Below are positions 36,967 to 47,744 of a DNA stretch of 64,000 nucleotides, in pieces. Every line of letters starts with the position of its first letter. The first letter of the stretch is position 1. The DNA is from Sycobia sp. Sy_11 (Eukaryota > Arthropoda > Insecta > Hymenoptera > Epichrysomallidae), in contig JACCIC010000097.1 of NCBI GenBank assembly GCA_018907035.1, positions 820,001 through 884,000 on the forward strand, given 5' to 3'. Position numbers and translations under genes: made by a program. Under the pieces are notes generated by a model. It worked only from the letters and a program-made list of their open reading frames with translations, was not told the DNA's origin and made no database searches.

Positions 36967-38279
36967 CTATTGTGTACAAATATGAGTAAGACTTTATTTA
37001 TATCTTTTGAAATCTTTATTTATTCTTTTAAATCTCATTCATCCCCCTTGAAATACCCCTCGGATGCAATACAACTATACCAACGCTTTTTCCAATTTTC
37101 AAAACATTTTTTATATTCGTGATCCGGAATGGCCATGAATTTCTTCTTCGACTCGGCTTTTATTTCTTCAATCGAAGCAAAACCGTGTCCCCGTAATAGA
37201 CTTTTGAGTTTGTTAAACAGCCAAAAGTCACAAGGTGCTAAATCAGGCGAGTAATACGATGGCTGTGGAACGATATTGGTTGAATTTTTGGCGAAATTTT
37301 CACGTAAAATCAATGCAGTGTGAGCTGCTGCATTATCGTGATGCAAAAACTAAGAGTTGTCTTTCCATAAATCTGGCCTTTCGAGACGAATAGCTTCGCG
37401 CAAACGACGTATGACACTCAAATAATATTCTTTGTTAACCGTTTAGCTAGTTGTAAGGCATTCATAATGCACCACACCACGACAATCGAAGAAAACAGTG
37501 ATCAGAACTTCGATTTTTGAGCGACTTTGGCGTGATTTTTTCGGTCTCCGCTGTCCTTTGGCACGATATTCGCTCGATTGATCGGTTATTTCTGAATCGT
37601 AAGCGTAGGCCCAAGTCTCATCTCCAGTTATTATGCGTTTCATCTTGTTCTGATAGTCCGAAAGCATCGTTTCACAGATCTCCATGCGACGCTGTTTTTC
37701 TCAAAAATTGAGTGTTTTTGACATCAATCGAGATTACACACTTTTCAGGCACACAATGTCTCTCAAAATGGTATTGACTGACCCATTTAAAATTCCAGTA
37801 ATATCAGCAAACATTCTAGTAGTCAATCGACGATTTTGCAGAACCAATTTTTTGATTTTGTCGACGTGTAGCCCATCAGTAGATGTTATTGGTCGTCTTT
37901 GATCTGGTTCGGGTTCAACGAGTTCTCGACCTTTTTTGATCAATTTGTACCAATCAAAAAGACTTGCTCTTGACATTGACTTCTCACTAAAGGCCTTCTG
38001 CCGTATTCTGAATGTTTCGGCGGCCGATATTTCATTTCGCACACAAAATTTAATGCTGCTTCTTTGTTGAATAATTTCAGACATTATGAAAACTGAGGAG
38101 ATAATTTTTCTTTGTTCACGAAACACAAGCGTGACTAGATGACAAATGAAGATATTTGCGTGGAATTTGGCACGGATAATTCTGACAGTACATACCAACT
38201 TAAGAAGAAAAACATTTGTTCAAATCGATAAACCCGGGAAATTGAATTGAAAAGTTTTACTCATATTTGTACACAGTAG
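36967..38279 (-). mobile_element. mariner transposon of a second subfamily, minus strand
   Basis: A 1313-bp element flanked by TA at 36965-36966 and 38280-38281. Its terminal inverted repeats begin CTA(T/C)TGTGTACAAATATG and extend about 28 bp. It contains one transposase frame on the minus strand. Repeat sequence and protein both differ from the two mauritiana-type copies in the window. Confidence 0.93.
37035..38084 (-). pseudogene. mariner transposase with four nonsense codons, no frameshift
   Basis: Begins at ATG 38084 (MSEIIQQRSS). The N-terminal HTH domain includes FDWYKLIKKGRELVE and RRLTTRMFAD. Catalytic motifs are TGDETWAY (first Asp), HHDNAAAHTA (second Asp) and SPDLAPCDFWLF (third Asp in APCD). 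A one-codon insertion (YY) makes the second-to-third spacing 35 instead of 34. The whole 349-codon frame stays in one register but carries stops at 37734-37736, 37701-37703, 37443-37445 and 37350-37352. C-terminal residues WKKRWYSCI...GYF are typical of mariners outside the mauritiana group. It is not functional as it stands. Confidence 0.92.
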
Positions 38280-38281
38280 TA

Positions 38282-39440
38282 GAAGAATTTTGATGTTAGT
38301 TTCAAATTGTAAAATTAATTGCTATTTTATTTCAATGAAAATTTTCTCAATCAATTTCTATTCAATTAATTGTTATTTGATTTCAATGAAAAGTTTCTCA
38401 TATTATAATGAATTTACTCACTAATGTAAATTACCGACAATATTCAACTCGTATATTGCGTACCAATGAAATTAGACATATTTCAAGATTAGACTTTTAA
38501 GGTTCATTTATCAGATTTGGGCAGGAAAATAATTTTCTACTATTAATATATGAATTTTAAAGAAAAGTTATTAATAATTGGCATTCATTTTCAAGATTTC
38601 GACGTTCAAATATTAATCTATTAATAAATTTAACAAATGTACTTTGAAGTCTATTTAAGTTAATATTTTCAATACGTAAAATTATTAAACGTATTATATT
38701 AAAATTAATCATCGGATAGCTTTCTGCACAGTTTGCAAACCCGATTTGGATAACAATTTGCATATTTTTTTTTGAGATGCTGATTACGAATAGCGTAGTG
38801 GCTGTTGATAAATATTAAAGTTTTATAGAAAAATCATTTCTTCTTAAAACATTTATAAAACTAATTGATTTTCTAAAAAAAAAAAAAATATAAAAAAGTT
38901 CAAGAAAATGTCTGTAAAAAACATAGATTTTTTCTGATTTCAACAATATCACTGCGATGTTTCCTGAAACATCGACAGTATATTGTTGTATTATGATAAT
39001 GACCTGTTATATATTCTGGTGGACAGCTTACGAATACTAAGAAAAACACTGTAATAAATTCAAATAAGTAATTGACGCTCTGAGAAAGTAAGGAAAACTA
39101 AATATTCATTTGAAATAAATCAGTAATTCTCCAAAGATTCACTTTCATTCAATTTTTTTAAGTTAATTTTCATGATACACAGTTGGAATGCAAAATATGC
39201 ATTTTAATGAGATTATTATTCATTTTAATTTTAATTCGAAACATTTTTAAATATTTGAAATGACTTCACACATATAATTTTTATAGGTTAGCTAAGTTCG
39301 CACAATTGGTAATTGTCGTTATAAAAACGAATCATAGATATAAACTTCAACAAAATTGGATGTGGAACTTCTCAGAAATATATCTCAATGATTCATCCGT
39401 TCCACAGCTGTATATATTGAATTTTTATTAAATATAGTAG
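38282..39440. other. AT-rich non-coding stretch
   Basis: Nothing recognisable apart from a poly-A run at about 38877-38888. Confidence 0.5.
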
Positions 39441-39696
39441 GTGGAATGTTAAAATAAAGATACACGATATAATCTTTTAACATGAACTTTATTTCAAATG
39501 AGGAAAGAAAAGACATCTGTTCAAACGAAAGGACAACGCAAAACTAACTGCAGTACTCGAAATTGAAAACTCTGCAAGCCCTTGTGAGAAACTTAAAACC
39601 TATAAAAATACATCAGGCATTTAGGTGATAAACTCATAAATCATTTGCCGCGTAGGGCAGCAAAGACGCAGATCGTAATAAGACCCAGCGGACACA
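39441..39696 (-). repeat. Candidate solo LTR related to the gypsy element at 43-48 kb
   Basis: About 256 bp, close to the 264-276 bp of the gypsy LTRs. On the minus strand it would start TGTGTCCGCTGGG and end CATTCCAC, resembling the gypsy LTR ending ATTCCACA. It carries GAAATAAAG at a position comparable to the GAAATAAAA of the gypsy LTR. No internal region adjoins it and no clear target duplication was found, so the call rests on layout and the shared ending. Confidence 0.4.
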
Positions 39697-40382
39697 TATG
39701 TTTACATCCTTTTACGATACTCTCCAATATTTAGTTTCAAGTATTTTTTGCTTTATTATTTATAGAATGCTAAAATAACCTAACAGTATATATACATCTC
39801 TTAGAAGATATTTTTAAAATTAAAATATGTTTGGCTAAATTAATTTTGCAATTAGTATCAATATATTGACTGTCACGATTTTCAATTATGTATATCCCCG
39901 ATTTGAGCCTTCGAATTAGTGGAAGACAATATCAAGTCTACATTTGAAATATTATTTGCGCATACTCATTTTTATAATAATATTCGAGACGTAAAAAAGA
40001 ATTGATCGACAAGTGAGAGTACCGCGTTCTCTTCTGTCCTTTCCCTATCTTTATCATATTAGCGTCGTTTCTGAAAAGCGATAATGGCAAACTTCGACGG
40101 TGCATGCGTTACGAAGCTTTTCTCTTTCGACAGCGTGTTAGCGCGCATACTTTCTCTATATACATACATGCATGGGTGCGTGTGTATATACGCGCGAGCA
40201 TCAAATTTATGTGTGTCAAATCGACCGGCTGAGTTGCACACGCAGGCGGACGCAGGCGGATGTATCAGTAATATTATAAAAGAGAAAGGGTCCGAGACGC
40301 TCGAGTTGTCACGCGTATTTATGCAGCGCGAGCGAGAGAGGTCCGCACAATTAGACGAAGATATTAATACACCCACCTGCTG

Positions 40383-40385
<3 letters not shown>
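39697..40385. other. Non-coding stretch with a GC-richer end
   Basis: AT-rich up to about 40020, then moderately CpG-rich to the microsatellite. Frames at 40059-40530 on both strands run into the repeat and lack domains. Confidence 0.4.
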
Positions 40386-40430
<45 letters not shown>

Positions 40431-40528
40431 TATATATATACATAAATACATATATACATTACATATATACATACATACAGACATACATACATACATACAT
40501 ACGTACATACATACATACATACATACAT
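40386..40528. repeat. (AT)n and (ATAC)n microsatellite
   Basis: About 55 bp of AT followed by about 85 bp of ATAC units with CAGAC and ACGT variants. Confidence 0.95.
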
Positions 40529-43080
40529 GATATACATATATACATATCGTTATCGCGTGCGCCAGGTGCTCTTGTAATTATAATTCTGGAATATTGCGGA
40601 CTGCGCGAATAAGGAAGAGAGGAGAGAGGGAGAGAGGGAGAGAAAGAGAGAGAGATAGAAAAAGTTTAATCGGGATATTTCTGCGGGAGCACGACTATGA
40701 AAAAAGAACAAAGCGGAACTTTTAAGAGAAGCTTTCGGATCGAGCTCATATTAGATGATCAGTTGTTACCGATCGCTTGGAATCGTTGAATCGTCGGCAA
40801 TTAGGAGTCTATTAATTAAATACCTATTCGATTTAGAAAACATTTTCTCTTTCACGACAGAATCCACGCATACAGTTCACCAAAATGAAGAATTTATAAA
40901 TAATCGTATTTTTCTTATCATCCGAAATGTAATTTTAATTGGAATTCTATAAATGCTTATATATATATTTCTGAATAATAATAGACTTTCACATTGTATA
41001 CACGCTACTGTACTTATAATAATTGAGATTTGCGATGGCCCATCTGTACTCAAGAGAGGTTAATCGTTCAAAAGATCCAGATACATCCTAAATCGATATT
41101 CCTAATGTTAAAATAAATTTAATTATTCCTGGTACTTTTATAAGTTTATCATCATATAAGAGTTATAAAAATATATAATTTTATTGTAAGCCTCCGTGAT
41201 TTATTGGCCTTGAGAAGAGGCATAAATAACAATATAAAACTTAAAATTTAAAAAGACTGTTGTAATACCGTCAGTTTATACACCATATTTCATTATTTAA
41301 CCTTTTATAATAAAAAAATGCTTATTAATGAATAATGTTTGACCCAACATTAAGTTTAAATAAATTATTACGAGAACTATCAACCTCTAAAAAAATCTAA
41401 TCGGCCGAAATATTTACAACCAATTTTCGCATATAAATCACGTCGACGTGTTTCAATTATAATTTTACTGTATCATACTTTCTTCGATTTATATCTTAGC
41501 CAAACGATATTTCGGTGCATTAAAAGTTGTCTGGAAGTATCGTCTAAATCGCGTTGGTTGCACTAATCAATTCGCGATTACACACGTTAATGAATCTTTC
41601 CAAAGGTTCTTAAACTCCTCGTTCGTATGAAAAGCATTCTAAAAGTGAAAATACGTCTATCACTGCGCTTGAGCGCGTAGAACGCGAAAAAATACGTAAG
41701 GAGTTATAACTTCGACGTACGCAGAAAGTGCATTAATCCTTATGAGCATCGTGAAAGAAAGGGATAACTATAACTATCTATATATATACAGACAAGCTAT
41801 TAGCAGACCGATCTTAAATGCTGATATAACGACAAAATGATGATTATTGACTTTCTCCCTCTCTCTCTCTCTCTCTTTCTATACACTATAATTTTATTCT
41901 TTACCGTAGAATCTCGTGGCTACGATAAAGATTTTTCCTCTAGCGTGGTGAATTCGATTCCAAATGGAAATATGTTTCGTTAATTAATTTATATATATTT
42001 TTTTTTTGAAAGAAAGCATACATTTACAAGCATAATAACATAATGTTTAGAAAGTTCGTAAATTTTGCCTATATTGAGTAACTTTAACACTGAGGGTATT
42101 CTGAATTATTTGTTCTGTACTTGAAAATCCGTTACAAGAATTTACGCAATATAATTCAAATGCATGAATTACATTTAAATTCCCATTTTGAAATATTTTT
42201 AACATGCTCATTTTAACGCTTTTTATAAAAGTATTTCTTTAAATTTATTTGAAGTGATTAAGTGTACTAATTTTGTTCTATAATTTATCATTTATGAATA
42301 ACATTTTTATTTTTATAATTTAAAATTTTATTTTTATGAATACATTTCTTGTTGAATATTGTCAGTTAATTAATCCTGGAAATTTAAAAACTGCTTATAA
42401 AAATTACGTCAAGGAAAAGCTGGGTTTATTTTTGTTTATGTAATTTTTTAAAGGACTAACACGACTCTAATATGTAGACAAAGGTACAAATTTGAATATT
42501 TTTTATGCAAGTATGAAGAAAGCTATCAGAATTATTTGAGAAGTTTTCTTAATTATATATGGTGAAGCATGACAAAATATTTTTATAATAATTTTTGTAC
42601 AAATTTTCTGCCTAATAATAAAACGGGAACACAGATTTTTGTAAACGATAAGATCTTGAATAAATAACAAAGAATATTATGAGTCGATGTATTATTGTTT
42701 ATAGAAGTGCATAGCAATTCCTTAAAATCAATTTTTCTGCAATATATATTTGAAAAAAACTTGAATTTGAGCAAATTTATTTACTTCTATAAGTAATGCA
42801 TTTAGGAAGCTACTTAAATAATTCAAATTAACAATGAAAGAGTGTAAAAGTAATCCATAATTTCAGTTTGAAAAAAATGGGTTTAAGAATAATGTATTTA
42901 AAGTTTCATAAGTACATAAACGTATTTTTCTGCAGCACAAATTTGTTACCAGAGATTTAATAATTTTTGTTTTATTACAAAATGAATGGAATATTAGTCC
43001 TATAATATTAAGACATGTTTTAAGCAAAACAAAAAAAACAGCAACCCCCAAAAATTGTAGCATTAATATTATTTTATAAT
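40529..43080. other. AT-rich non-coding stretch
   Basis: About 2.5 kb. Holds a GA-rich interval at 40613-40660 and a short (CT)n at 41859-41876. No gene or transposase remnant was recognised. Confidence 0.55.
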
Positions 43081-43086
43081 AATAAT

Positions 43087-43362
43087 TGTGGAATGGGATT
43101 GATTAGTGGATAAAAGAACACCGTATATATAACAAACGTATATTCAAACACAACACAGACGGAGATATTTTATTTCACCAAGAACGTTCTACAAACGTTA
43201 ACGCGGCGAGAGAGATGTGTCACAGTTATGCGTACGGCGCAGACGCTATCCGAAATCGAACTGCCTCGCTGTGGTGCGCTTACCCTCTCAATAACCTTGC
43301 AACTAACGGTTGTTTCAATTGCCTGTTTGAACCTGTGAAATACAAGTATTCGCGTGTCGCCA
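43087..43362 (-). repeat. 3' LTR of the gypsy element
   Basis: 276 bp, from TGGCGACACG to CATTCCACA on the minus strand. Matches 47481-47744 with about 11 substitutions. It carries an 11-bp AT-rich insertion near its terminal end that the other LTR lacks. Confidence 0.92.
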
Positions 43363-43378
43363 CATCACCCCCTCGCTA
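43363..43378 (-). other. Polypurine tract
   Basis: On the minus strand GCGAGGGGGTGATG abuts the 3' LTR. It is the purine-rich primer site for plus-strand DNA synthesis. Confidence 0.75.
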
Positions 43379-43475
43379 GTGTTAACGAATTTTTTATACA
43401 AGATAATTAATACATTTTTTTTACATTACACTTTATATCAGAATTTATAGGGATATAAATATCATTTTTTTTATT

Positions 43476-44170
43476 TCAAAAACCGGCTTGTAGATGCTCA
43501 GGAAATCGCACTCGTCGTCCAGACTTCGTTGTAAACCGGGGTCCTTCGCACTTCTCCGCGGAAGCTCGCTGAAAGTGATGTTCTATACCCCCGGGGTTAA
43601 TGCAGGTCTCGTTTTGGTTCTGTTGCGGCATATCTGATTGCTCTTCAGTCAGTATATGCGCCGGCTTGAGGCGGTCTATACTGATGGTCACGCCTTTTTT
43701 TCCCTTTCGAATAACAAACGTTCTCTCATGCCTTCCAACAACTTTGTGCAGTCTTTCATATGGTTGTTGCAGAGAACCTCTTGGTGCATCAATGCGGAGG
43801 AAAACATGCGAACAAGTTTTCAAATCCTTGTATACGAAGGTTTTTTGTTTTCCGTGCCTAGTTACCGGGCTTGGTTGTATTGCTTTGAACCGAGCTCTAA
43901 TGTCCTTGACGTAATCGGAAGTTTTTACCACGTGCTGCTCTTGACTGAAAAATTCTCCCGGGAGGCGTAACGTTGTTCCGTAAACCAACTCAGCACTTGT
44001 TAGTTGTAGATCCTCTTTGTATGCAGTACGTATGCCGAGGAGGACGATCGGTAGCATCGCCGTCCATGTTTAATTTTCATGGCATTTTAATGCGGCCTTT
44101 AGCTGTCGGTGAAAACGTTCTGCCATCCCGTTAGGCGCTGGGTGGTATGCCGTCGTTCTGAGATGAGTCG
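43476..44170 (-). pseudogene. gypsy pol: end of integrase core and integrase C-terminal domain
   Basis: Resumes the integrase after a frameshift near 44160-44190. It carries GMAERFHRQLKAALK, with the third catalytic residue Glu, then a TAA at 44070-44072. LLGIRTAYKEDLQ and ELVYGTTLRLPGEF then lead into a GPY/F-type C-terminal module ending ISIDRLKPAHI. These are the usual features of the C-terminal half of gypsy integrases. The frame ends at 43476, about 100 bp before the polypurine tract, with no further gene. Confidence 0.88.
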
Positions 44171-44811
44171 TGCCTGTTAAGCGTGTAAGTTCTTAGGCTG
44201 GAGGCTTCTAACAGGCTGGACTCAAATTGTCGTCCTTGATCGCTGGTTATCTTCAGCGACGTTCCGAATCTCGCAATCCATCCATTTAAGAACGTACTGG
44301 CGACGGTCGCTGCTTCAATATCCTTTAGTGGGACTGCTTCCGGCCATCGCGTAAAACGATTTACACACGTGACGAGGTAGCGATATTCTCGTGAAATCGG
44401 GAGTGGTCCTACGATGTCTATATGCACGTGCTCGAATCTTCCGACGGCTGCAAACGTACCTGTAGGAGCAGTTACGTGACGCATCACTTTCGATCGCTGG
44501 CACGCTACGCACGTTCTTGCCTAGCTGGCGATATGTTTTCGCATCTTCGGCCACACGAAACGTTCGGCGATTAGTTTTTGTGTGACTCTGCCGCTGGGAT
44601 GAGACAGACCGTGCAACGTATTAAATACCTGACGTCGGAGAGATTGTGGTACATAAGGTCGCGTATTATTAGTGGATACGTCGCAGAAAAGTGCTGCTTC
44701 GGACCCTGACAGAGTTAGCCTCTTCAATTGCAGGGCTGAATCTGTTCGCAATAAGTCTCTAAGCTCCTCGTCTGCTTCTTGCACCGTTGCCATTTCATCC
44801 AGGCTCACTGC
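44131..44811 (-). pseudogene. gypsy pol: integrase zinc-binding domain and catalytic core
   Basis: Follows RNase H in the same frame after a TAG at 44812-44814. It starts with the HHCC zinc-binding module (HGLSHPSGR...CVAC), which is itself cut by a TAG at 44521-44523. The DDE core follows, with its first Asp in HIDIVGPL and its second in TSDQGRQFES. The frame is lost near 44160-44190, before the catalytic Glu, which is found in the next frame. Integrase inserts the element's DNA copy into the host chromosome; this copy cannot. Confidence 0.9.
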
Positions 44812-45981
44812 CTATGTAACCTCGGATACGCGCAACAACGTGTCCGCGACGACATTACTCAACCCGCTGACGTGCCGTATGTCAGTCGTAAACTGAGATA
44901 TATAGTTCAGGTGTCGAAACTGTCGCGGCGAAAATTTCTCCAGTTTTTGGTGGAAAGCGAACACAAGAGGTTTGTGATCCGTATACACTGTCACGGGTCG
45001 CCCCTCGATAGCGTAACGAAATCTTTTTACCGCACCGTATATGGCTAACAGCTCGCAGTCATATGCGCTGTATTTCCGTTGCGCGTTATTAAGTGCCTTC
45101 GTAAAGAAAGCTAACGGCTGCCACACGTCGTCTTTCCGTTGCTGAAGCGTCGCGCCTATCGCATAATCCGAGGCATCGACGGCTATGCCTAATGCCGCAC
45201 CCGGGATAGGATGCGCGAGTAACGTTGGATTGGCTAAGGCGTTCTTCATAGTCGTGAACGAATCTTCGGCTGCCTGTGTCCACACGACAGGGGCTTTTCC
45301 TTTTTGTCTGGGGCCCGCGAGCATCTCGTTCATCGGTCTTTGTAGAGCAGCCACTTTAGGTATGAAACGTCGATAGAAGTTAATCATACCGAGAAAGTGT
45401 CGAAGCTCGCTCACGACTCGTGGCTTCGGAAAGTCTTTTATCGCTGCGACTTTCTGTTCCAACGGGCGCGTACCGTTCTTATCTACAGTGTAGCCCAAAA
45501 ACTGCACTTCTGGCAGACCGAAAGCACACTTGCACAGATTCAGAACAATGCCGTATTTCTTCAGCCTGTCAAACAATGTTTTTAAGTGCACTTCGTGCTC
45601 ACTTTCACTACACAATGCGATAAGGATGTCGTTGATGAACGCATAACAAAAATTCAACCCACGAAGCACTTCGTCGATAAACCACTGAAATGTTTGAGCA
45701 GCATTTTTAAGACCGTACGGCATTCGCACGAACTCGTACAATCCGAAAGGTGTAGTAACGGCCGTTTTCTCAATGTCTTCGGCGGCCACCGGAATTTGAT
45801 GATAGGCTCTCACCAAGTCGATCGTTGAAAAAATCGTCTTGCCCGCGAGAGCCTGAGAAAAATCCTCTATATGCGGTACAGGATAACGATCAGCCACCAT
45901 GCGTTTATTAAGCGCACGATAATCTCCGCATGGTCGTAAACTACTGTCTTTTTTTACCGCGATATGCAGTGGTGTAGCTCA
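44812..45981 (-). pseudogene. gypsy pol: reverse transcriptase and RNase H
   Basis: An open stretch of nearly 390 codons after a TGA at 45979-45981. Reverse transcriptase motifs include [19 protein letters not shown] (first catalytic Asp), [15 protein letters not shown] and [10 protein letters not shown]. The catalytic box reads [10 protein letters not shown]: the first Asp of the usual x-x-D-D pair is Asn (GAC-to-AAC type change), which should abolish polymerisation. RNase H follows with [32 protein letters not shown] and VVADTLLR. The region ends in a TAG at 44812-44814. Confidence 0.93.
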
Positions 45982-46111
45982 TGGACTCTTCGATGGTCTA
46001 ATAATTCCTTGCTGCATCATTACCTCGAATTCTTTTCGCGCGTGTTTAAGCTTGTCCGGCGGCAGTCTCGTTGGTCGGCCGAATACAGGTTGCCCGGGCG
46101 TCGTCTCAATT

Positions 46112-46660
46112 CTATGTGTAACGCTGTGCATCACTTCGCTGCTGGCGTTCACTGGTCGAGAGAGCTCCGAATATTCGGCTAGAATCCGATGATATCGTGA
46201 TTGTCCCCAGACCGTTCTTACGGGGCCGACCTTTGGTTGTTATTTGACCTCGCGCTTTCCGCAGTGTAATTTTATCGATGAGGCATTGATTTCGTGCATC
46301 TACCCGCAGCCCAAAGTGCGAGAGGAAATCAATACCTATTATTGGCTTCTTGACGTCGGCAATGACAAACTTCCACGTAAAATCCCGTCGCATTCGTAAA
46401 TTAAGGCGCAGCGTTATTTCGCCGTACGTTACAATAGGCGTTCCATTTGCCGCGAAAAGTTTGACATCGGTTTCTTTCCTGAAGCCGGTTACTTTCATTC
46501 GCGGAAAAACGCATATATCGGCGCCCGTGTCGATGAGAAATTGCAATTTCGTGTTGCAATCTCTAATAAATATGCGACGTGTCTGGCTTCCGTCGGTGCT
46601 TGTCGCGTTCACGGACGGCTCAGTTCGTTTCCCGACTTGCGCGAACAAGATGATCGGCAC
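46112..46660 (-). pseudogene. gypsy pol: aspartic protease
   Basis: Overlaps the gag end by 52 nt in the -1 frame. The protease active site is FLIDTGADICVFP (about residues 42-54), followed by KLFAANGTPI and the PIIGIDFLSHFGL flap-end motif. Retroviral-type aspartic proteases act as dimers to cut Gag-Pol. A frameshift near 46195-46225 separates it from the reverse transcriptase frame, which resumes around EVMHSVTHRI. Confidence 0.9.
46590..46633 (-). promoter_or_regulatory. -1 programmed ribosomal frameshift signal (gag to pol)
   Basis: On the minus strand the gag/pol overlap holds the heptamer GGGAAAC (46633-46627), placed as G GGA AAC in the gag frame. This is a standard X XXY YYZ slippery site. 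After an 8-nt spacer (46626-46619) the arms CCGTCCGTG (46618-46610) and CACCGACGG (46598-46590) pair, with one C-C mismatch, around an 11-nt loop. The gag stop (46611-46609) sits at the top of this stem. A -1 slip here leads directly into the protease frame. Layout and spacing match known retroviral frameshift signals. Confidence 0.8.
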
Positions 46661-47457
46661 CTGGTTGAACGGTCACCGAACCTCTGATGGTACCAGCACT
46701 CACCTAATCTGCTGTGACTTCTTTCTCTCCTCCTGCTCCTGTAGCAACGAGGGCGGTAATTTCGATTTCTGCCGCATTTCCTGTCCTTGAGCAGCTCGGC
46801 CACCATCGTCGTGAGCTCCGCGACACCTGGTGCAGTTGCCGTCGGCGCGAGCTCGATGTTAGCGATTTTTAGTTGCGGTGCCATCGTTTTCTGGACTTTA
46901 TCCGCAAGTTCGGCCACTTTTGCGAGCGGGCTGTCAGCTTGCACGGCCAGTATTGCTTGTGTATTTGCCGGTAGGAGAACGATCCAGATCGTCTTTAGCA
47001 AATTTTCCGGCATATTAGGAGCCAGACTCTCGAGATGACGTAAGAACTGTGATGGCCTCATGTTGCAGAGTTTTTCCCGCACAAGCAGCTGCTTCAGCTT
47101 ACTGTCTTCCGAAGCGGAGAGTCTGCTGATCAACTGCGATTTCAATTTCGCGTATTTTTCTTCTGACGGCGGATTTCTCATTATATTGCGTACCTCACGT
47201 ATCGTTGTTTTGTCTAACCCGGACACTGTATGGTGGAACTTTAAATGATCCGCTGTTATTCTGCAAATAGTAAATTGCGATTCAAGCATCCAAAAATAAC
47301 ACTCAGGATTGTCACTATCGAACGGAGGAGTTTTTACTGGTATCCGCGCTGCATCCGTACGGGCCGGAGCGTTGTTTCCTCTGTTCATACTAACGTCTTC
47401 GCCTTTGTTACTTACTTGGCTGACGTCCATATCCGTTTCCAGCCACTCCATAGACAT
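46609..47457 (-). CDS. gypsy gag protein, CHCC-type
   Basis: An intact frame of 282 codons. ATG 47457 is chosen because the frame upstream contains only a GTG inside the primer-binding site. The protein should form the capsid of retrotransposon particles. Motifs include FDSDNPECYFWMLESQF and KFHHTVSGLD near residues 50-80, MRPSQFLRHLESLAP near residue 145, and a basic tail. Near the C-terminus C-W-Y-H-x9-C-x3-C gives a CHCC zinc motif in place of the usual CCHC knuckle, characteristic of the CsRn1 clade. It is the only gene of the element with an unbroken frame. Confidence 0.9.
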   Translation of the reverse strand: MSMEWLETDMDVSQVSNKGEDVSMNRGNNAPARTDAARIPVKTPPFDSDNPECYFWMLESQFTICRITADHLKFHHTVSGLDKTTIREVRNIMRNPPSEEKYAKLKSQLISRLSASEDSKLKQLLVREKLCNMRPSQFLRHLESLAPNMPENLLKTIWIVLLPANTQAILAVQADSPLAKVAELADKVQKTMAPQLKIANIELAPTATAPGVAELTTMVAELLKDRKCGRNRNYRPRCYRSRRRERSHSRLGECWYHQRFGDRSTRCRSSCSRKSGNELSRP

Positions 47458-47460
47458 TTC

Positions 47461-47479
47461 GATCACGTCGGGGTCACCA
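47461..47479 (-). other. Primer-binding site, tRNA-Trp
   Basis: Reads TGGTGACCCCGACGTGAT on the minus strand, one nucleotide after the 5' LTR. It is complementary to the 3' end of insect tRNA-Trp including CCA, over about 18 nt. This tRNA would prime minus-strand DNA synthesis. Confidence 0.85.
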
Positions 47480-47480
47480 A

Positions 47481-47744
47481 TGTGGAATGGGATTGATTAG
47501 TGTATAAAAGAACACCAAACGTATATTCAAACACAATACAGACGGAGATATTTTATTTCACCAAGAACGTTCTACAAACGTTAACGCGGCGAGAGAGATG
47601 TGTCACTGTTATGCGTGCGGCGCTGACGCTACCCGAAATCGAACTGCCTCGCTGCGGTGCGCTTGCCCTCTCAATAACCTTGCAACTAACGGATGTTTCA
47701 GTTGCCTGTTTGAACCTGTCAAATACAAGTATTCGCGTGTCGCA
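47481..47744 (-). repeat. 5' LTR of the gypsy element
   Basis: 264 bp, from TGCGACACG to CATTCCACA on the minus strand. It carries GAAATAAAA as a polyadenylation-type signal and TTTTATAC near the terminal end. Promoter function is expected for a 5' LTR but not shown. Confidence 0.92.

Larger units (their letters stand above)
43087..47744 (-). mobile_element. Ty3/gypsy LTR retrotransposon, CsRn1/Kabuki-like, decayed
   Basis: A 4.66-kb minus-strand element with LTRs at both ends (about 11 substitutions plus one 11-bp indel between them), a primer-binding site matching the 3' end of tRNA-Trp, and a polypurine tract. Gag comes first, then pol in the order protease, reverse transcriptase, RNase H, integrase, which places it in Ty3/gypsy rather than copia. 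The CHCC-type gag motif and tRNA-Trp primer fit the CsRn1/Kabuki clade. No envelope gene. Nonsense codons, frameshifts and a catalytic substitution show it cannot move by itself. AATAAT occurs at 43081-43086 and 47747-47752 as a possible target duplication, but AT-rich flanks make this uncertain. Confidence 0.92.

Noticed and set aside
43600..47496. Many plus-strand open frames inside the gypsy element
   Set aside because: They are antisense shadows of gag and pol on the minus strand.
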